Shown: positions 44,010 to 54,415, numbered from the stretch's first letter. The stretch is 64,000 nucleotides of DNA from Streptomyces sp. McG3 (GCF_018619185.1 NZ_JAAXYC010000001.1:61645-125644); one strand, 5' to 3'. Numbers and translations: made by a program. Notes: generated by a model from the letters alone, not told the origin.

Positions 44010-45539
44010 TCAGGTGCACTTCCTGCCGTCGGCGGGCGGGGTGCCCTCCAGGAGGTACGTGTTGATCGCCGTGTCGATGCAGTCGCTGCCCCGGCCGTAC
44101 GCGGTGTGGCCGTCGCCCTCGTAGGTGAGCAGGGTGCCGGAGGAGAGCTGCTCGGCGAGGGCCTCGGACCACTTGTACGGGGTGGCCGGGTCGCGGGTGG
44201 TGCCGACGACGACGATCGGGTCGGCGCCCTTCGCCTCGGTGCGGTGCGGGGTGCCCGTGGCATCGGTGGGCCAGTAGGCGCAGTTCAGGGAGGCCCAGGC
44301 GAAGCCGCGCCCGAAGACCGGGGAGGCCTTCTCGAAGTCCGGGACCGCCTTCTCGACCGCGTCGGGGCCGTCGAAGGCGGGCGGCAGGTCGAGGCAGTTC
44401 ACGGCGGCGTTGGCGAACATCAGGTTCGCGTACTTCCCGTTCGGCTCGCGCTCGTAGTAGCTGTCGGCCAAGGACAGCAGGCCGGAACCGTCGCTACGCT
44501 GCGCGCCCGCCAGCGCCTCGCGGAGCTGCGGCCAGGCCGCCTCGTCGTACATGGCGGCGATCACCCCGGTGGTGGCCAGGGACTCACCCAGCTTGCGGTC
44601 GTCGCCGGTCGGGACCGGCTTGGCGTCCAGGTCCTTGAAGAGCTGCTTCAGCGCGGTCGCCGCGTCGGCGGTGGACGTGGTGCCGAGCGGGCAGTCAGGC
44701 TGCTCGACGCAGTCGGCGGCGAAGGACTGGAAGGCCCCCTCGAAGCCCGCCGTCTGGTCGCGGTTCATGTCGATCGCCTTCAGGGAGGGGTCCATCGCCC
44801 CGTCCAGGACGAGGCGGCCGGCCCGCTCGGGGAAGAGGTCCGCGTAGGTGGCGCCGAGGAAGGTCCCGTACGACGCTCCGACGTAATTCAGCTTCTCGTC
44901 GCCGAGCAGGGCCCGCAGGACGTCCATGTCGCGGGCCGTGTCGACGGTGGAGACGTACGGGAGGATCTCGCCGCTCCGCTTCTCGCAGCCCGCCGCGAAC
45001 TTCTCGAAGGACGCGCTCAGCTTCTTGACCTCCGCCTCGTCGTCGGGCGTCTGGTCGACCTGGGTGTAGGCGTCCATCTCCGGTCCCGTGAGGCACTCGA
45101 CGGGTTCGCTGCGGGCCACGCCGCGCGGGTCGATCGCCACCATGTCGTAGCGGGCCCTCACCTGGGCCGGATAGCCGAGTGCCGCGTACCCCTGGAGATA
45201 GCCGATCGCGGAGCCGCCGGGGCCACCCGGATTCACCAGGAGGGAGCCGATCCGCTTGCCCGGTCCGGTGGCCTTCTTGCGCGAGACGGCGAGGTCGATG
45301 TCGCCGTCATCCGGCTTGTCGTAGTCCTTCGGCGCCTTCATCGTCGCGCACTCGAACCCCTCCACCCCGCAGTCGCGCCAGCTCAGCTTCTGCGCGTAGT
45401 ACGACGACAGCCCCTCGGGGGCCGCGGTGCCGGTGGCCGAAGCGCTCGGCGACGAGCCGCTGCCGCTGCAGCCGGAGATGAGGAGGCCGGCAGTGCCGAT
45501 CCCGATGGCGAAGGTGCGGAGCAGCCGCCTGGTATCCAT
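44010..45539 (-). CDS. Secreted tripeptidyl-aminopeptidase-like alpha/beta hydrolase, lipoprotein
   Basis: 509 residues. An N-terminal lipobox (LLISGC) predicts lipid anchoring outside the membrane. Alpha/beta hydrolase of the Streptomyces TAP/SlpD group: oxyanion NPGGPGGSA near 105, nucleophile Ser in GASYGTFLG near 220, acid Asp in TTRDPATPY and His in GDGHTAYG near the end. A C-terminal TAP-like domain with cysteines is present. It releases N-terminal tripeptides from extracellular peptides in characterised relatives. Located next to the tRNA at the edge of the conserved chromosomal block. Confidence 0.93.
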   Translation of the reverse strand: MDTRRLLRTFAIGIGTAGLLISGCSGSGSSPSASATGTAAPEGLSSYYAQKLSWRDCGVEGFECATMKAPKDYDKPDDGDIDLAVSRKKATGPGKRIGSLLVNPGGPGGSAIGYLQGYAALGYPAQVRARYDMVAIDPRGVARSEPVECLTGPEMDAYTQVDQTPDDEAEVKKLSASFEKFAAGCEKRSGEILPYVSTVDTARDMDVLRALLGDEKLNYVGASYGTFLGATYADLFPERAGRLVLDGAMDPSLKAIDMNRDQTAGFEGAFQSFAADCVEQPDCPLGTTSTADAATALKQLFKDLDAKPVPTGDDRKLGESLATTGVIAAMYDEAAWPQLREALAGAQRSDGSGLLSLADSYYEREPNGKYANLMFANAAVNCLDLPPAFDGPDAVEKAVPDFEKASPVFGRGFAWASLNCAYWPTDATGTPHRTEAKGADPIVVVGTTRDPATPYKWSEALAEQLSSGTLLTYEGDGHTAYGRGSDCIDTAINTYLLEGTPPADGRKCT

Positions 45540-45627
45540 TCAGGGAGCGTATCCGCCGGGTGACGAGTCGTCCGATTCCCTGCTCATTCGGGTGAACAGG
45601 AACGCGTCGTGGAAGTAGTGGAGGCCT

Positions 45628-46833
45628 TCAGCCCGCCCGCAGCGCCATCGTCATCGCCTCCACCGCGAGCAGCGGCGCCACGTTGCGGTCCATCGCCTCG
45701 CGGCAGGCGATCACCGACTCGATCCGGCGCAGGGTCTGCGCGGGCGTCGAGGACTCCACGATCCGGTCGAGGGAGTCCTGCACATCGACATTGGCGATCG
45801 CCAGCTTCGAACCGAGCTGGAGCGCCAGCACATCGCGGTAGAACCCGGTGAGCTCGGTCAGCGCCAGATCGAGGCTGTCCCGCTGCGTACGCGTCTTGCG
45901 GCGCTTCTGCTTGTCCTCCAGCTCCTTCATCGCCCCCGCCGTACCGCGCGGCATCCGGCCCCCGGGCACCCCGCCGAGCGCCGCCTTGAGGTCCTCGGTC
46001 TCCTTGACGTCGACCTCCTCCGCCATCTGCTTGGCGTCGTCGGTGGCCGTGTCGATCAGCTCCTGGGCCGCCTTGAGGCACCCCCCGACGTCGGCGACCC
46101 GCAGCGGGACCTTCAGCACCGCCGCCCGCCGCGCCCGCGCCCGCTCGTCCGTCGCGAGACGGCGGGCCCGGCCGATGTGCCCCTGGGTGGCGCGCGCCGC
46201 GGAGTGCGCCCGCTCGGGGTCGACGCCGTCGCGGCGGATCAGGACGTCGGCCACCGCCTCCACCGGCGGGGTGCTCAGGGTGAGGTGCCGGCAGCGGGAA
46301 CGGATCGTGGGCAGGACGTCTTCGAGCGAGGGCGCGCACAGCATCCAGACCGTGCGCGGCGCGGGCTCCTCGACGGCCTTCAGCAGGACGTTTCCCGCGC
46401 CCTCGGTGAGGCGGTCGGCGTCCTCCATCACGATGACCTGCCACCGGCCGACCGCCGGGGAGAGCTGAGCGCGCCGGACCAGGTCGCGGGTCTCCTTCAC
46501 CCCGATGGAGAGGAGATCCGTACGGATGACCTGGACGTCGGCGTGCGTACCGATCAGGCTGGTGTGGCAGCCGTCGCAGAAACCGCAGCCGGGGGCGCCG
46601 CCCAGCGCCCGGTCCGGGCTCGTGCACTGGAGCGCGGCGGCGAAGGCCCGTGCAGCCGTGGACCGGCCGGAGCCGGGCGGTCCGGTGAACAGCCAGGCGT
46701 GCGTCATCTTCGAGCCCTGGTCCAGCGGCTTGCCGTCGGACACGGCGGTGACCAGAGCGTCGGCGTCCTTGGCTGCGGCGGCGAGCTGTTCCCGCACGCG
46801 GATCTGTCCGACCAGGTCGTCCCATACGCTCAT
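45628..46833 (-). CDS. holB: DNA polymerase III subunit delta'
   Basis: 401 residues. AAA+ clamp-loader fold: P-loop GPPGSGRST, zinc-binding Cys cluster (CGFCDGC), VMEDADRLTEGAGNVLLKAVEEP and sensor 1 with SRCR. A charged insertion (about 285-315) precedes the C-terminal collar domain. As part of the clamp loader it opens the beta clamp on primed DNA. It lies directly after the thymidylate kinase gene on the minus strand, the usual tmk-holB order in actinobacteria. Confidence 0.95.
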   Translation of the reverse strand: MSVWDDLVGQIRVREQLAAAAKDADALVTAVSDGKPLDQGSKMTHAWLFTGPPGSGRSTAARAFAAALQCTSPDRALGGAPGCGFCDGCHTSLIGTHADVQVIRTDLLSIGVKETRDLVRRAQLSPAVGRWQVIVMEDADRLTEGAGNVLLKAVEEPAPRTVWMLCAPSLEDVLPTIRSRCRHLTLSTPPVEAVADVLIRRDGVDPERAHSAARATQGHIGRARRLATDERARARRAAVLKVPLRVADVGGCLKAAQELIDTATDDAKQMAEEVDVKETEDLKAALGGVPGGRMPRGTAGAMKELEDKQKRRKTRTQRDSLDLALTELTGFYRDVLALQLGSKLAIANVDVQDSLDRIVESSTPAQTLRRIESVIACREAMDRNVAPLLAVEAMTMALRAG

Positions 46834-46973
46834 GGGTCACCGCCCTTCCGGTGGTGTCGTGCCGTGCTGTGGTGCGGCGGTGGCGTCGAGGGTTCAGCGT
46901 CGTTCCGCGGGAGGGTGCCTGGTGTGCGCTGTCCGTCTCGTCGCTCTCCATTGTGGGGGACGCCACCGACAGT

Positions 46974-47009
46974 CCGGCCCGCCCGCCCCCGAAGGGGCGG
47001 ACGGGCCGG
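46974..47009 (-). terminator. Hairpin between tmk and holB
   Basis: 16-bp stem with one mismatch (46974-46989 with 46994-47009, loop CGAA), about 30 nt beyond the tmk stop on the minus strand. Probably attenuates or ends the tmk transcript before holB. Confidence 0.65.
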
Positions 47010-47039
47010 GACTTCACCGTCGGAGGTGCGGCGGGGGCG

Positions 47040-50000
47040 TCAGCCGCGCGGGCGGCGTCCCCGGCCCGCAGGGCCGTCGTCCTCCTGGCCCCCGAGCAGC
47101 TCGTCCGCCAGGGTCGGCAGATCGTCCAGCGGAGTCTCCTCCGCCCAGTCCGGGCGGGGGCGCTTGCGGCGGCCCCGCTGCCGGTCGGGCGTCTCTCCGG
47201 CGTTCGGGTCCTCGACCTGCGGCAGCTCCCGGGTGCGCTCGTTCTCGCTCTCCGCGGGCGGGGCCGCCTGACTCTCGTCCCGGAAGAAGCCCTGGGGCAC
47301 CCGGTCGGAGGGCCGGTCGGCGGAGACCGGCGGCAGCACGGCCGTCTCGTCCGCGTCCCGGGTCTGCCGCCGGTCGGCCGGCCGCTGGTCCGTGACGCGC
47401 GGCAGCATCGCCGTCTCGTCCTCCCCGCGGGCGGAGCCCGAACGCGCACCCGTGCCCGTACCGGATCCGGAAGGACGGTCGTCCTCCGTCCGGACCGCCG
47501 GGACCGGCTGCGTGATCTCGTTCGGGTTCACGATCGGTGTGGGCACCGTGAGCTCGTTCTCCGGAACGGACGGGCCCTCCGACCGCGAGGAGGTCTCCGT
47601 ACGGGAGTCATGGGAGTCACCGGAGTCACGGGACGCCCGCGCCTCCTCCGCCCGCCGGGCCTCCGCCCGCTCGGCCTCGGCGCGCGCCGCCTCCGTACGG
47701 GCGGCGGCCTCGGTCTCGGCCCGGCGGCGGGCCTCCTCGGCCCGCATCAGGGCCTCTTCGGCCTTGCGCTGCTTCTCCAGCCGCTGCGCCTCGGCCTCCT
47801 TGCGGAGCCGGGCCTCCTCCTCGGCCTGCTTGCGCAGACGCTCCTGCTCGGCCTCGCGGACCCGCTCCTCGGCCTCCAGCCGGAGCCGGTCCTCCTCGGC
47901 GCGGCGGCGGGCCTCCTCGGCACGTTGCCGGGCCTCCTCCGCCTGGCGCTCGGCCTCGCGGCGGCGGGCCTCCTCCAGCTCGCGCTGCTTGCGCTCCTCC
48001 TCCTCGGCGCGCAGCCGGGCGAGCTGCTCCTGGCGCTCCTTCTCCAGGCGCTCCTCCTCGGCCTTGCGGGCGGCCTCTTCCTCCGCCTTGCGCCGGGCCT
48101 CCTCGATGGCCTGGCGGCGGGCCTCCTCGATGGCCTCGATCTCGGCCTCGGAGAGCGGCAGGAGCTGGTCGAGCCGGTGACGTACGACCGTGGTGATCGA
48201 CTCCGGCTCCTGGCCGGCGTCCACCACCAGATAGCGCGTCGGGTCGGCGGCGGCCAGGGTCAGGAACCCGGACCGCACCCGCTCGTGGAATTCGGCCGGC
48301 TCCGACTCCAGCCGGTCCGGCGCCTCGGTGAACCGCTCCCGCGCGGTCGCCGGGTCGACGTCCAGCAGCACCGTCAGATGCGGTACGAGGCCGCTCGTCG
48401 CCCACCGCGAGATCCGGGCGATCTCGGTCGGGGCCAGATCCCGGCCCGCACCCTGGTAGGCGACGGACGAGTCGATGTAACGGTCGGAGATGACGATCGC
48501 GCCGCGCTCCAGCGCCGGGCGGACGACGGAGTCGACGTGCTCGGCGCGGTCGGCGGCGTACAGCAGGGCCTCGGCCCGGTTGGACAGGCCGGCGGAGGAC
48601 ACGTCGAGCAGGATCGACCGCAGCCGCTTGCCGACCGGGGTCGCACCTGGCTCGCGGGTCACGACGACCTCGTGGCCCTTGGACCGGATCCAGTCGGCGA
48701 GCGCCTCGACCTGAGTGGACTTGCCCGCTCCGTCGCCGCCCTCCAGGACGAGGAAGAAGCCGGTGGCGGCCGGCGCGACCGCCGGGTCGCCGCCACGCAG
48801 CGCCTCGCGCAGGTCCCGGCGCAGCGGCACACCCGCCCGGTCGTCCGTCCTGGCGAGGACGAGCGCGGCGACGGGCAGCAGCAGCGCGCCGAGGAGCATC
48901 AGGGTGAACGCGGCCCCGCCGTGGGCGAAGACGAAGTCACCGGCGACCAGGCGGTGCTGCCCGATCGCGGCGGCCAGCAGGGGGCCCGCGACCGCGCCGA
49001 GCGCGACGAGCACCCGGACGACGGCCTGGAGGTGCTCGGTGGTCCGGGCCTGCCGGAACGCCTCGGTCTCCTGGTCGATCAGGGTGTGCCCGGTGTTCGC
49101 GGCGACCCCGGCGGCGTAACCGGCGAGCAGGGCGATGGCGATCCCGGTCGCGGTGTCCGGCACCAGGCCGAGCGCGAGGAGCGCGAGGCCGGTGACCATG
49201 ACGGCCAGCGCCAGCAGACGGCGGCGCGACAGGGTGGGCAGCACATGGCGCGCGGTGCGGATGCCGAGGGCGGTGCCACCGGTCAGTCCGAGGACCAGCA
49301 GCGCGAACGTCGCGGGCCCGCCGCCCAGGTCGTAGGCGTGCAGTACGGAGACGGCGGCGGCCGCGGCGACGGCTCCGGCGAGGGCCGCGCAGACCGCGAC
49401 CAGCAGGGGGACCGCGCCGGTGCGGCCCTTGTCGGGGCCGTTGCCGGTGGCGGGGCGGCGCAGGCCCTCCAGCGGGGAGCGCGGCCGGGGCGTCTGCGTG
49501 GCCGGGAACTGAAGGAAGTACAGGGTGGAGATGGAGGCCGAGAAGAGCCCGGCCGCGACGTAGGACCCCAGGGCCGCCTGGTGGAAGGAGAACCACTCCA
49601 GGCCCGAGCCGAGGAGGTTGCCGACCAGCGTGGCGGCCAGCAGGACCAGCGCGGCGGCGGGCACGGCGAGGAAGTTCGTACGCAGCGAGAGGCGGCGCAG
49701 GGCGTCGAGGTGGTCGGGCAGGGGGCGTACGGCAGCGCCTTCGAGGGGCGGGGCCGGCAGCAGCGCCGGGGCGGCACTGTCCTTGGCCACGGCCCACAGG
49801 CGCTCACCGGCGCCGGTCACGAAGACGGTGATGAGGATCATCATGAGCGCCTTGTCGGGCGTCCAGTCGATCCACAGCGGGGCGACGACCAGGAGCGCCA
49901 GGCGCAGCCCGTCCACCCCGATCATCAGCCATCGCCGGTCCAGCTTTCCGCCGGGCCCCGTGAGGGACGTCAAGGGCCCCAGGAGTACGGCTCCGAAGAA

Positions 50001-50279
50001 CAGGGTGGAAAGGATCCGGGCACCGAAGACGGCGGCGACGGCGAAGGCCGTCCCGCGGTATCCGGTGCCGAATGAGCCCTCAAGGACCGCCGCTTGCAGC
50101 GACAGCAGCACCAGCACGAGAAGGGCGAGTGCATCGCCGATACCGCCGACGAGCTGGGCGCTCCACAACCGCTTCAGCGGGGGAATACGCAACAGGGCCC
50201 GTACGGCGCGCTCGCGTGAGTCTGCGGCAAGTGTGTCGGAGGTGGGGCTCACGACCGTTGGCTGCTCGGCTCGCGTCAT
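47040..50279 (-). CDS. tmk: Thymidylate kinase fused to an MFS-like membrane domain and long charged helix
   Basis: 1079 residues, about five times a plain thymidylate kinase. Residues 1-490 form an MFS-like membrane domain with about 12 hydrophobic helices. Residues about 505-710 are the kinase: EGGDGAGKST P-loop, SDRYIDSS, and an Arg-rich lid. Residues about 710-885 are an uninterrupted Glu/Arg/Lys/Ala run typical of a single alpha-helix or coiled coil. The rest is a Ser/Pro/Asp-rich disordered tail. dTMP to dTDP phosphorylation is essential, and the membrane fusion tethers it. Similar fusions occur in other Streptomyces. Confidence 0.93.
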   Translation of the reverse strand: MTRAEQPTVVSPTSDTLAADSRERAVRALLRIPPLKRLWSAQLVGGIGDALALLVLVLLSLQAAVLEGSFGTGYRGTAFAVAAVFGARILSTLFFGAVLLGPLTSLTGPGGKLDRRWLMIGVDGLRLALLVVAPLWIDWTPDKALMMILITVFVTGAGERLWAVAKDSAAPALLPAPPLEGAAVRPLPDHLDALRRLSLRTNFLAVPAAALVLLAATLVGNLLGSGLEWFSFHQAALGSYVAAGLFSASISTLYFLQFPATQTPRPRSPLEGLRRPATGNGPDKGRTGAVPLLVAVCAALAGAVAAAAAVSVLHAYDLGGGPATFALLVLGLTGGTALGIRTARHVLPTLSRRRLLALAVMVTGLALLALGLVPDTATGIAIALLAGYAAGVAANTGHTLIDQETEAFRQARTTEHLQAVVRVLVALGAVAGPLLAAAIGQHRLVAGDFVFAHGGAAFTLMLLGALLLPVAALVLARTDDRAGVPLRRDLREALRGGDPAVAPAATGFFLVLEGGDGAGKSTQVEALADWIRSKGHEVVVTREPGATPVGKRLRSILLDVSSAGLSNRAEALLYAADRAEHVDSVVRPALERGAIVISDRYIDSSVAYQGAGRDLAPTEIARISRWATSGLVPHLTVLLDVDPATARERFTEAPDRLESEPAEFHERVRSGFLTLAAADPTRYLVVDAGQEPESITTVVRHRLDQLLPLSEAEIEAIEEARRQAIEEARRKAEEEAARKAEEERLEKERQEQLARLRAEEEERKQRELEEARRREAERQAEEARQRAEEARRRAEEDRLRLEAEERVREAEQERLRKQAEEEARLRKEAEAQRLEKQRKAEEALMRAEEARRRAETEAAARTEAARAEAERAEARRAEEARASRDSGDSHDSRTETSSRSEGPSVPENELTVPTPIVNPNEITQPVPAVRTEDDRPSGSGTGTGARSGSARGEDETAMLPRVTDQRPADRRQTRDADETAVLPPVSADRPSDRVPQGFFRDESQAAPPAESENERTRELPQVEDPNAGETPDRQRGRRKRPRPDWAEETPLDDLPTLADELLGGQEDDGPAGRGRRPRG

Positions 50280-50517
50280 CCGCCCAGCCTATCGGCAGCG
50301 GTGCGGTGACCGTCGGCCCGTCCGAACATATGGACGCAGACAGCTTCCGGCCATGCTGCGCGAGCCCCCTTGCGCAGCGCCGCCCGGCCCCCTTTGCGCA
50401 CCACCGCCGCGCACGCCTTCGCACCGCAGCCCCGCACGCCTACGCGCCACCGCCCGGCACCTCGATCACAGGGATCGAGATACCGGGCGGCTGGGTGCGA
50501 TCCGCGCGACGGCGGGG

Positions 50518-53421
50518 TCAGTCGTCCGACGGGGCGGCGGAGGAGGAGGCCGAAGCCGTCTTCTTCGCTGTCGCCGTCGTCTTCTTGGCTGCCGTCTTGG
50601 CGGTCGTCGCCTTCTTGGCCGTCGTCGTCTTCTTCGCCGCGGTCTTCTTGGCGGCCGTGGTCTTGGTGGCCGTCGTCTTCTTCGCGGCCGTCTTCTTGGC
50701 CGTCGCCTTCTTCGCCGGGGCCTTCTTGGCCGTCTTCTTCTTCGCCGGCCCCTTGGCGCGCTTCTCGGCGAGCAGCTCGTAGCCGCGCTCCGGCGTGATG
50801 TCCTCGACGCTGTCGTCGGTCCGCAGCGTCGCGTTGGTCTCGCCGTCGGTGACGTACGCGCCGAAGCGGCCGTCCTTCACCACGACCGGCGCACCGCTGA
50901 CCGGGTCGGTGCCCAGCTCCTTGAGCGGCGGCTTGGCCGCGGCCCTGCCGCGCTGCTTGGGCTGGGCGTAGATCGCGAGGGCCTCTTCGAGGGTGATGTC
51001 GAAGAGCTGGTCCTCGGAGGTCAACGACCGGGAGTCGGTGCCCTTCTTCAGATACGGGCCGTAGCGGCCGTTCTGCGCGGTGATCTCGACGCCCTCGGCG
51101 TCCTCACCGACGACGCGCGGCAGCGACATCAGCTTGAGGGCGTCGGCGAGGGTGACCGTGTCCAGGGACATGGACTTGAAGAGGGAGGCGGTCCGCGGCT
51201 TCACCGCGTTCTTGCCGGTCTTCGGCGTCCCCTCGGGCAGCACCTCGGTGACGTACGGGCCGTAGCGGCCGTCCTTGGCGATGATCTGGTTGCCGCTGAC
51301 CGGGTCGGCGCCCAGCTCGAAGTCGCCGCTGGGCTTCGCCAGCAGCTCCTCGGCGAGCTCGACGGTCAGCTCGTCGGGTGCCAGGTCCTCGGGCACGTCG
51401 GCCCGCTGGTGGCCCTCGGCGTCCTTCTCGCCCCGCTCGATGTACGGGCCGTAGCGGCCGACGCGGAGCTTGATGTCGTTGCCGACCGGGAAGGAGGAGA
51501 TCTCCCGGGCGTCGATCGCACCGAGGTCGGTGACCAGTGCCTTCAGGCCGCCGAGGTGGTCGCCGTCGCCGTTGCCCGCGTCGGAGGCCGCGCCGACCTG
51601 GGCGGTGTCGTCACCGGGCTGGGCGCCGAAGTAGAAGCGCTTGAGCCACGGCACGGACTGGGCCTCGCCCCGCGAGATGCGGTCGAGGTCGTCCTCCATG
51701 CGGGCGGTGAAGTCGTAGTCGACGAGCCGGCCGAAGTGCTTCTCCAGCAGGTTGACCACGGCGAAGGACAGGAAGGACGGGACGAGTGCCGTGCCCTTCT
51801 TGAAGACGTAGCCGCGGTCGAGGATGGTCCCGATGATCGAGGCGTACGTCGACGGGCGGCCGATCTCGCGCTCTTCCAGCTCCTTGACCAGCGAGGCCTC
51901 GGTGTAGCGGGCCGGGGGCTTGGTGGCGTGCCCGTCGACCGTGACCTCCTCGGCGGACAGCGCGTCGCCCTCGGCCACCTGCGGCAGCCGGCGCTCACGG
52001 TCGTCCAGCTCGGCGTTCGGGTCGTCGGCGCCCTCGACGTAGGCCTTCATGAAGCCGTGGAAGGTGATCGTCTTGCCGGAGGCGGAGAACTCGGCGTCCC
52101 GGCCGTCGCTCGCCCGGCCGCCGATCTTGACGGTGACGGAGTTGCCGACCGCGTCCTTCATCTGGGAGGCGACGGTCCGCTTCCAGATCAGCTCGTAGAG
52201 CCGGAACTGGTCGCCGGTGAGGCCGGTCTCGGCGGGGGTGCGGAAGCGGTCGCCGGAAGGGCGGATCGCCTCGTGCGCCTCCTGCGCGTTCTTGACCTTC
52301 CCGGCGTACGTACGCGGCTTCTCGGGGAGGTAGTTCGCCCCGTACAACTGCGTGACCTGGGCCCGGGCCGCGGAGATCGCGGTGTCCGAGAGGGTCGTGG
52401 AGTCCGTACGCATATAGGTGATGAAGCCGTTCTCGTACAGCTTCTGCGCCACCTGCATGGTCGCCTTGGCCCCGAAGCCCAGCTTGCGGCTCGCCTCCTG
52501 CTGGAGGGTCGTGGTCCGGAAGGGGGCGTACGGGGAGCGGCGGTACGGCTTCGACTCGACGGACCGGACCGCGAAGGAGGAGTCGGCGAGCGCGGCGGCC
52601 AGGGCGCGGGCGTTCGTCTCGTCCAGGTGCAGGGTCTGGGCGGAGCCGGCCTTCAGCTGCCCGTCGGGGCCGAAGTCGCGGCCCTGGGCGATCCGGCGGC
52701 CGTCGACCGCGCTGAGGCGGGCGGTGAGGGTCGAGGGGTCGGAGGCGTCACCGGTGCGGCCGGTGGCGAACTTCCCGGTCAGGTCCCAGTACTCGGCGGA
52801 GCGGAAGGCGATGCGCTCGCGCTCCCGCTCGACGACGAGCCGGGTGGCGACGGACTGGACGCGGCCCGCCGAGAGCTTCGGCATGACCTTCTTCCACAGG
52901 ACCGGCGAGACCTCGTAGCCGTAGAGGCGGTCGAGGATGCGGCGGGTCTCCTGGGCGTCGACCATGCGCTGGTTGAGCTCGCGCGGGTTGGCGACGGCGG
53001 CCCGGATCGCGTCCTTGGTGATCTCGTGGAAGACCATCCGGTGGACCGGGACCTTGGGCCTGAGCACTTCCTGGAGGTGCCACGCGATGGCTTCGCCCTC
53101 GCGGTCCTCATCGGTGGCGAGGAAGAGTTCGTCGGACTCGGCCAGCAGCTGCTTGAGCTTCCTGACCTGGGCCTTCTTGTCGGCGTTGACGACATAGATG
53201 GGCTGGAAGTCGTGTTCGACGTCCACCCCGAGGCGGCGTACCTCGCCGGTGTACTCGTCCGGGACCTCGGCCGCGCCGTTCGGGAGGTCGCGGATGTGCC
53301 CGACGCTCGCCTCGACGACGTATCCGGGGCCGAGATAGCCCTTGATCGTCTTCGCCTTGGCAGGCGACTCGACGATGACGAGTCGGCGGCCGCCCTGTGC
53401 GGTCTCGCTGGTCGGGGACAA
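50518..53421 (-). CDS. topA: DNA topoisomerase I
   Basis: 967 residues from the TTG at 53421 (SPTSETAQGG start conserved in Streptomyces; GGAGAG upstream). Toprim domain at 13-140 (IVESPAKAKTIKGYL, DEDREGEAIAWH), catalytic Tyr near 335 in YMRTDSTTLS, then four core domains. Instead of zinc fingers the C-terminus has repeated topo_C_Rpt blocks (GRYGPY motifs) and a 75-residue Lys/Ala/Thr tail. The tail is a hallmark of actinobacterial TopA and increases processivity. It relaxes negative supercoils. Confidence 0.96.
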   Translation of the reverse strand: MSPTSETAQGGRRLVIVESPAKAKTIKGYLGPGYVVEASVGHIRDLPNGAAEVPDEYTGEVRRLGVDVEHDFQPIYVVNADKKAQVRKLKQLLAESDELFLATDEDREGEAIAWHLQEVLRPKVPVHRMVFHEITKDAIRAAVANPRELNQRMVDAQETRRILDRLYGYEVSPVLWKKVMPKLSAGRVQSVATRLVVERERERIAFRSAEYWDLTGKFATGRTGDASDPSTLTARLSAVDGRRIAQGRDFGPDGQLKAGSAQTLHLDETNARALAAALADSSFAVRSVESKPYRRSPYAPFRTTTLQQEASRKLGFGAKATMQVAQKLYENGFITYMRTDSTTLSDTAISAARAQVTQLYGANYLPEKPRTYAGKVKNAQEAHEAIRPSGDRFRTPAETGLTGDQFRLYELIWKRTVASQMKDAVGNSVTVKIGGRASDGRDAEFSASGKTITFHGFMKAYVEGADDPNAELDDRERRLPQVAEGDALSAEEVTVDGHATKPPARYTEASLVKELEEREIGRPSTYASIIGTILDRGYVFKKGTALVPSFLSFAVVNLLEKHFGRLVDYDFTARMEDDLDRISRGEAQSVPWLKRFYFGAQPGDDTAQVGAASDAGNGDGDHLGGLKALVTDLGAIDAREISSFPVGNDIKLRVGRYGPYIERGEKDAEGHQRADVPEDLAPDELTVELAEELLAKPSGDFELGADPVSGNQIIAKDGRYGPYVTEVLPEGTPKTGKNAVKPRTASLFKSMSLDTVTLADALKLMSLPRVVGEDAEGVEITAQNGRYGPYLKKGTDSRSLTSEDQLFDITLEEALAIYAQPKQRGRAAAKPPLKELGTDPVSGAPVVVKDGRFGAYVTDGETNATLRTDDSVEDITPERGYELLAEKRAKGPAKKKTAKKAPAKKATAKKTAAKKTTATKTTAAKKTAAKKTTTAKKATTAKTAAKKTTATAKKTASASSSAAPSDD

Positions 53422-53702
53422 CTTCGCTCTTCTCTCCGGTCGACACTCGATGGGCATCCGGGCAGCGTCATGACGCTGCCCGCGGTGCTGTCGCTGCGGA
53501 GTGTGACGGTACAACCCGCCCCCGTGTCAAACGGCAAAAGCCCGCAACGGCCACTCGAACGGTAACCCGACTTCCGCCATTCCTGCCGCCCGGACCGCCG
53601 GGTCCGCGCCACGCGGAGGCTTGGCCAGTGTCTTTTCGGAGGTGGTCGCGGTGTCCGCCGGGCAACCTGTCGGCCCGGGCGCCGCACTGCCGGGGCCGGG
53701 GA

Positions 53703-53900
53703 TCAGACGAGCGTGAAGCACCACACGCCGAGGCCGAGGAAAACTACGCCGAAGAGCGTCGTGAGTGCGGTGGAGGCGACGGGGCTCACACCGTGCGCCA
53801 CCGGCGCGCGGTGCAGGGCTCGCGCCCCTGTCCAGATCAGGAGGGCGGCGCCGAACAGCGCCAGGGCCGTACCGGCGAAGACTGCTGAGACGCTCTCCAT
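53703..53900 (-). CDS. Small two-helix membrane protein
   Basis: 65 residues, ATG at 53900 with AGGAGT six bases before it. Two hydrophobic helices (AVFAGTALALFGAALLIWTG and LTTLFGVVFLGLGVWCF) flank a short basic/His loop. No known family is recognised. A gene in this position next to topA is conserved in my memory of Streptomyces chromosomes, which supports it as real. Confidence 0.75.
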   Translation of the reverse strand: MESVSAVFAGTALALFGAALLIWTGARALHRAPVAHGVSPVASTALTTLFGVVFLGLGVWCFTLV

Positions 53901-54415
53901 GTCGTACTCCTGGACCGTCGTGGCGAACCGCCCGGGGCGGGCCGGCCGGTCCCGGAGCCGGACCTCGGCGGCCCGGCACGGGGAGGTTGTCACCCCGGGG
54001 CATCGCCCACACGAACCCGGGGTGAACAGCACTCCCCCGCCGACCGGCGGAACCCCATCGGCCGCATACGGATCGGCTACGGACCGCACAGGGATCACAC
54101 GACCGGAACGCATGGTCCGGGCGCGCCGGAGAGCGCGCCGAGCGGGAACGCGCTGGTGACAAGGACGGCACCACCCGTCCGAGAGACACCCCCGCCCCGT
54201 ACCGGAAGGCGGCCGCGGTCACCGTCCCACGGACACGGCCTTCAGCTCACACCGTCGTGCGGACACGGCCTCCAGCCCGCCGGCCGCCGCGCCCTCCCCG
54301 GCCTCGATGCTCGGGGTACGGCGGTCTTCATCGCGGCGGCGGCCTCGACACTCTCCCCGCTCGCCGCGCCCTCCACGTACTCCGCGCTCTCCGTGGCCTC
54401 CACGCTCTCCGCGGC
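53901..54415. other. Intergenic region between methyltransferase and small membrane protein
   Basis: About 515 bp without a supported gene. It contains an imperfect direct repeat (CGGACACGGCCTYCAGC type, at about 54230 and 54260) and a stretch of repeated TCCACGCTCTCC-like units near 54375-54415. The repeats give long open frames but no ribosome site or family match. I see no RNA gene. Confidence 0.5.
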
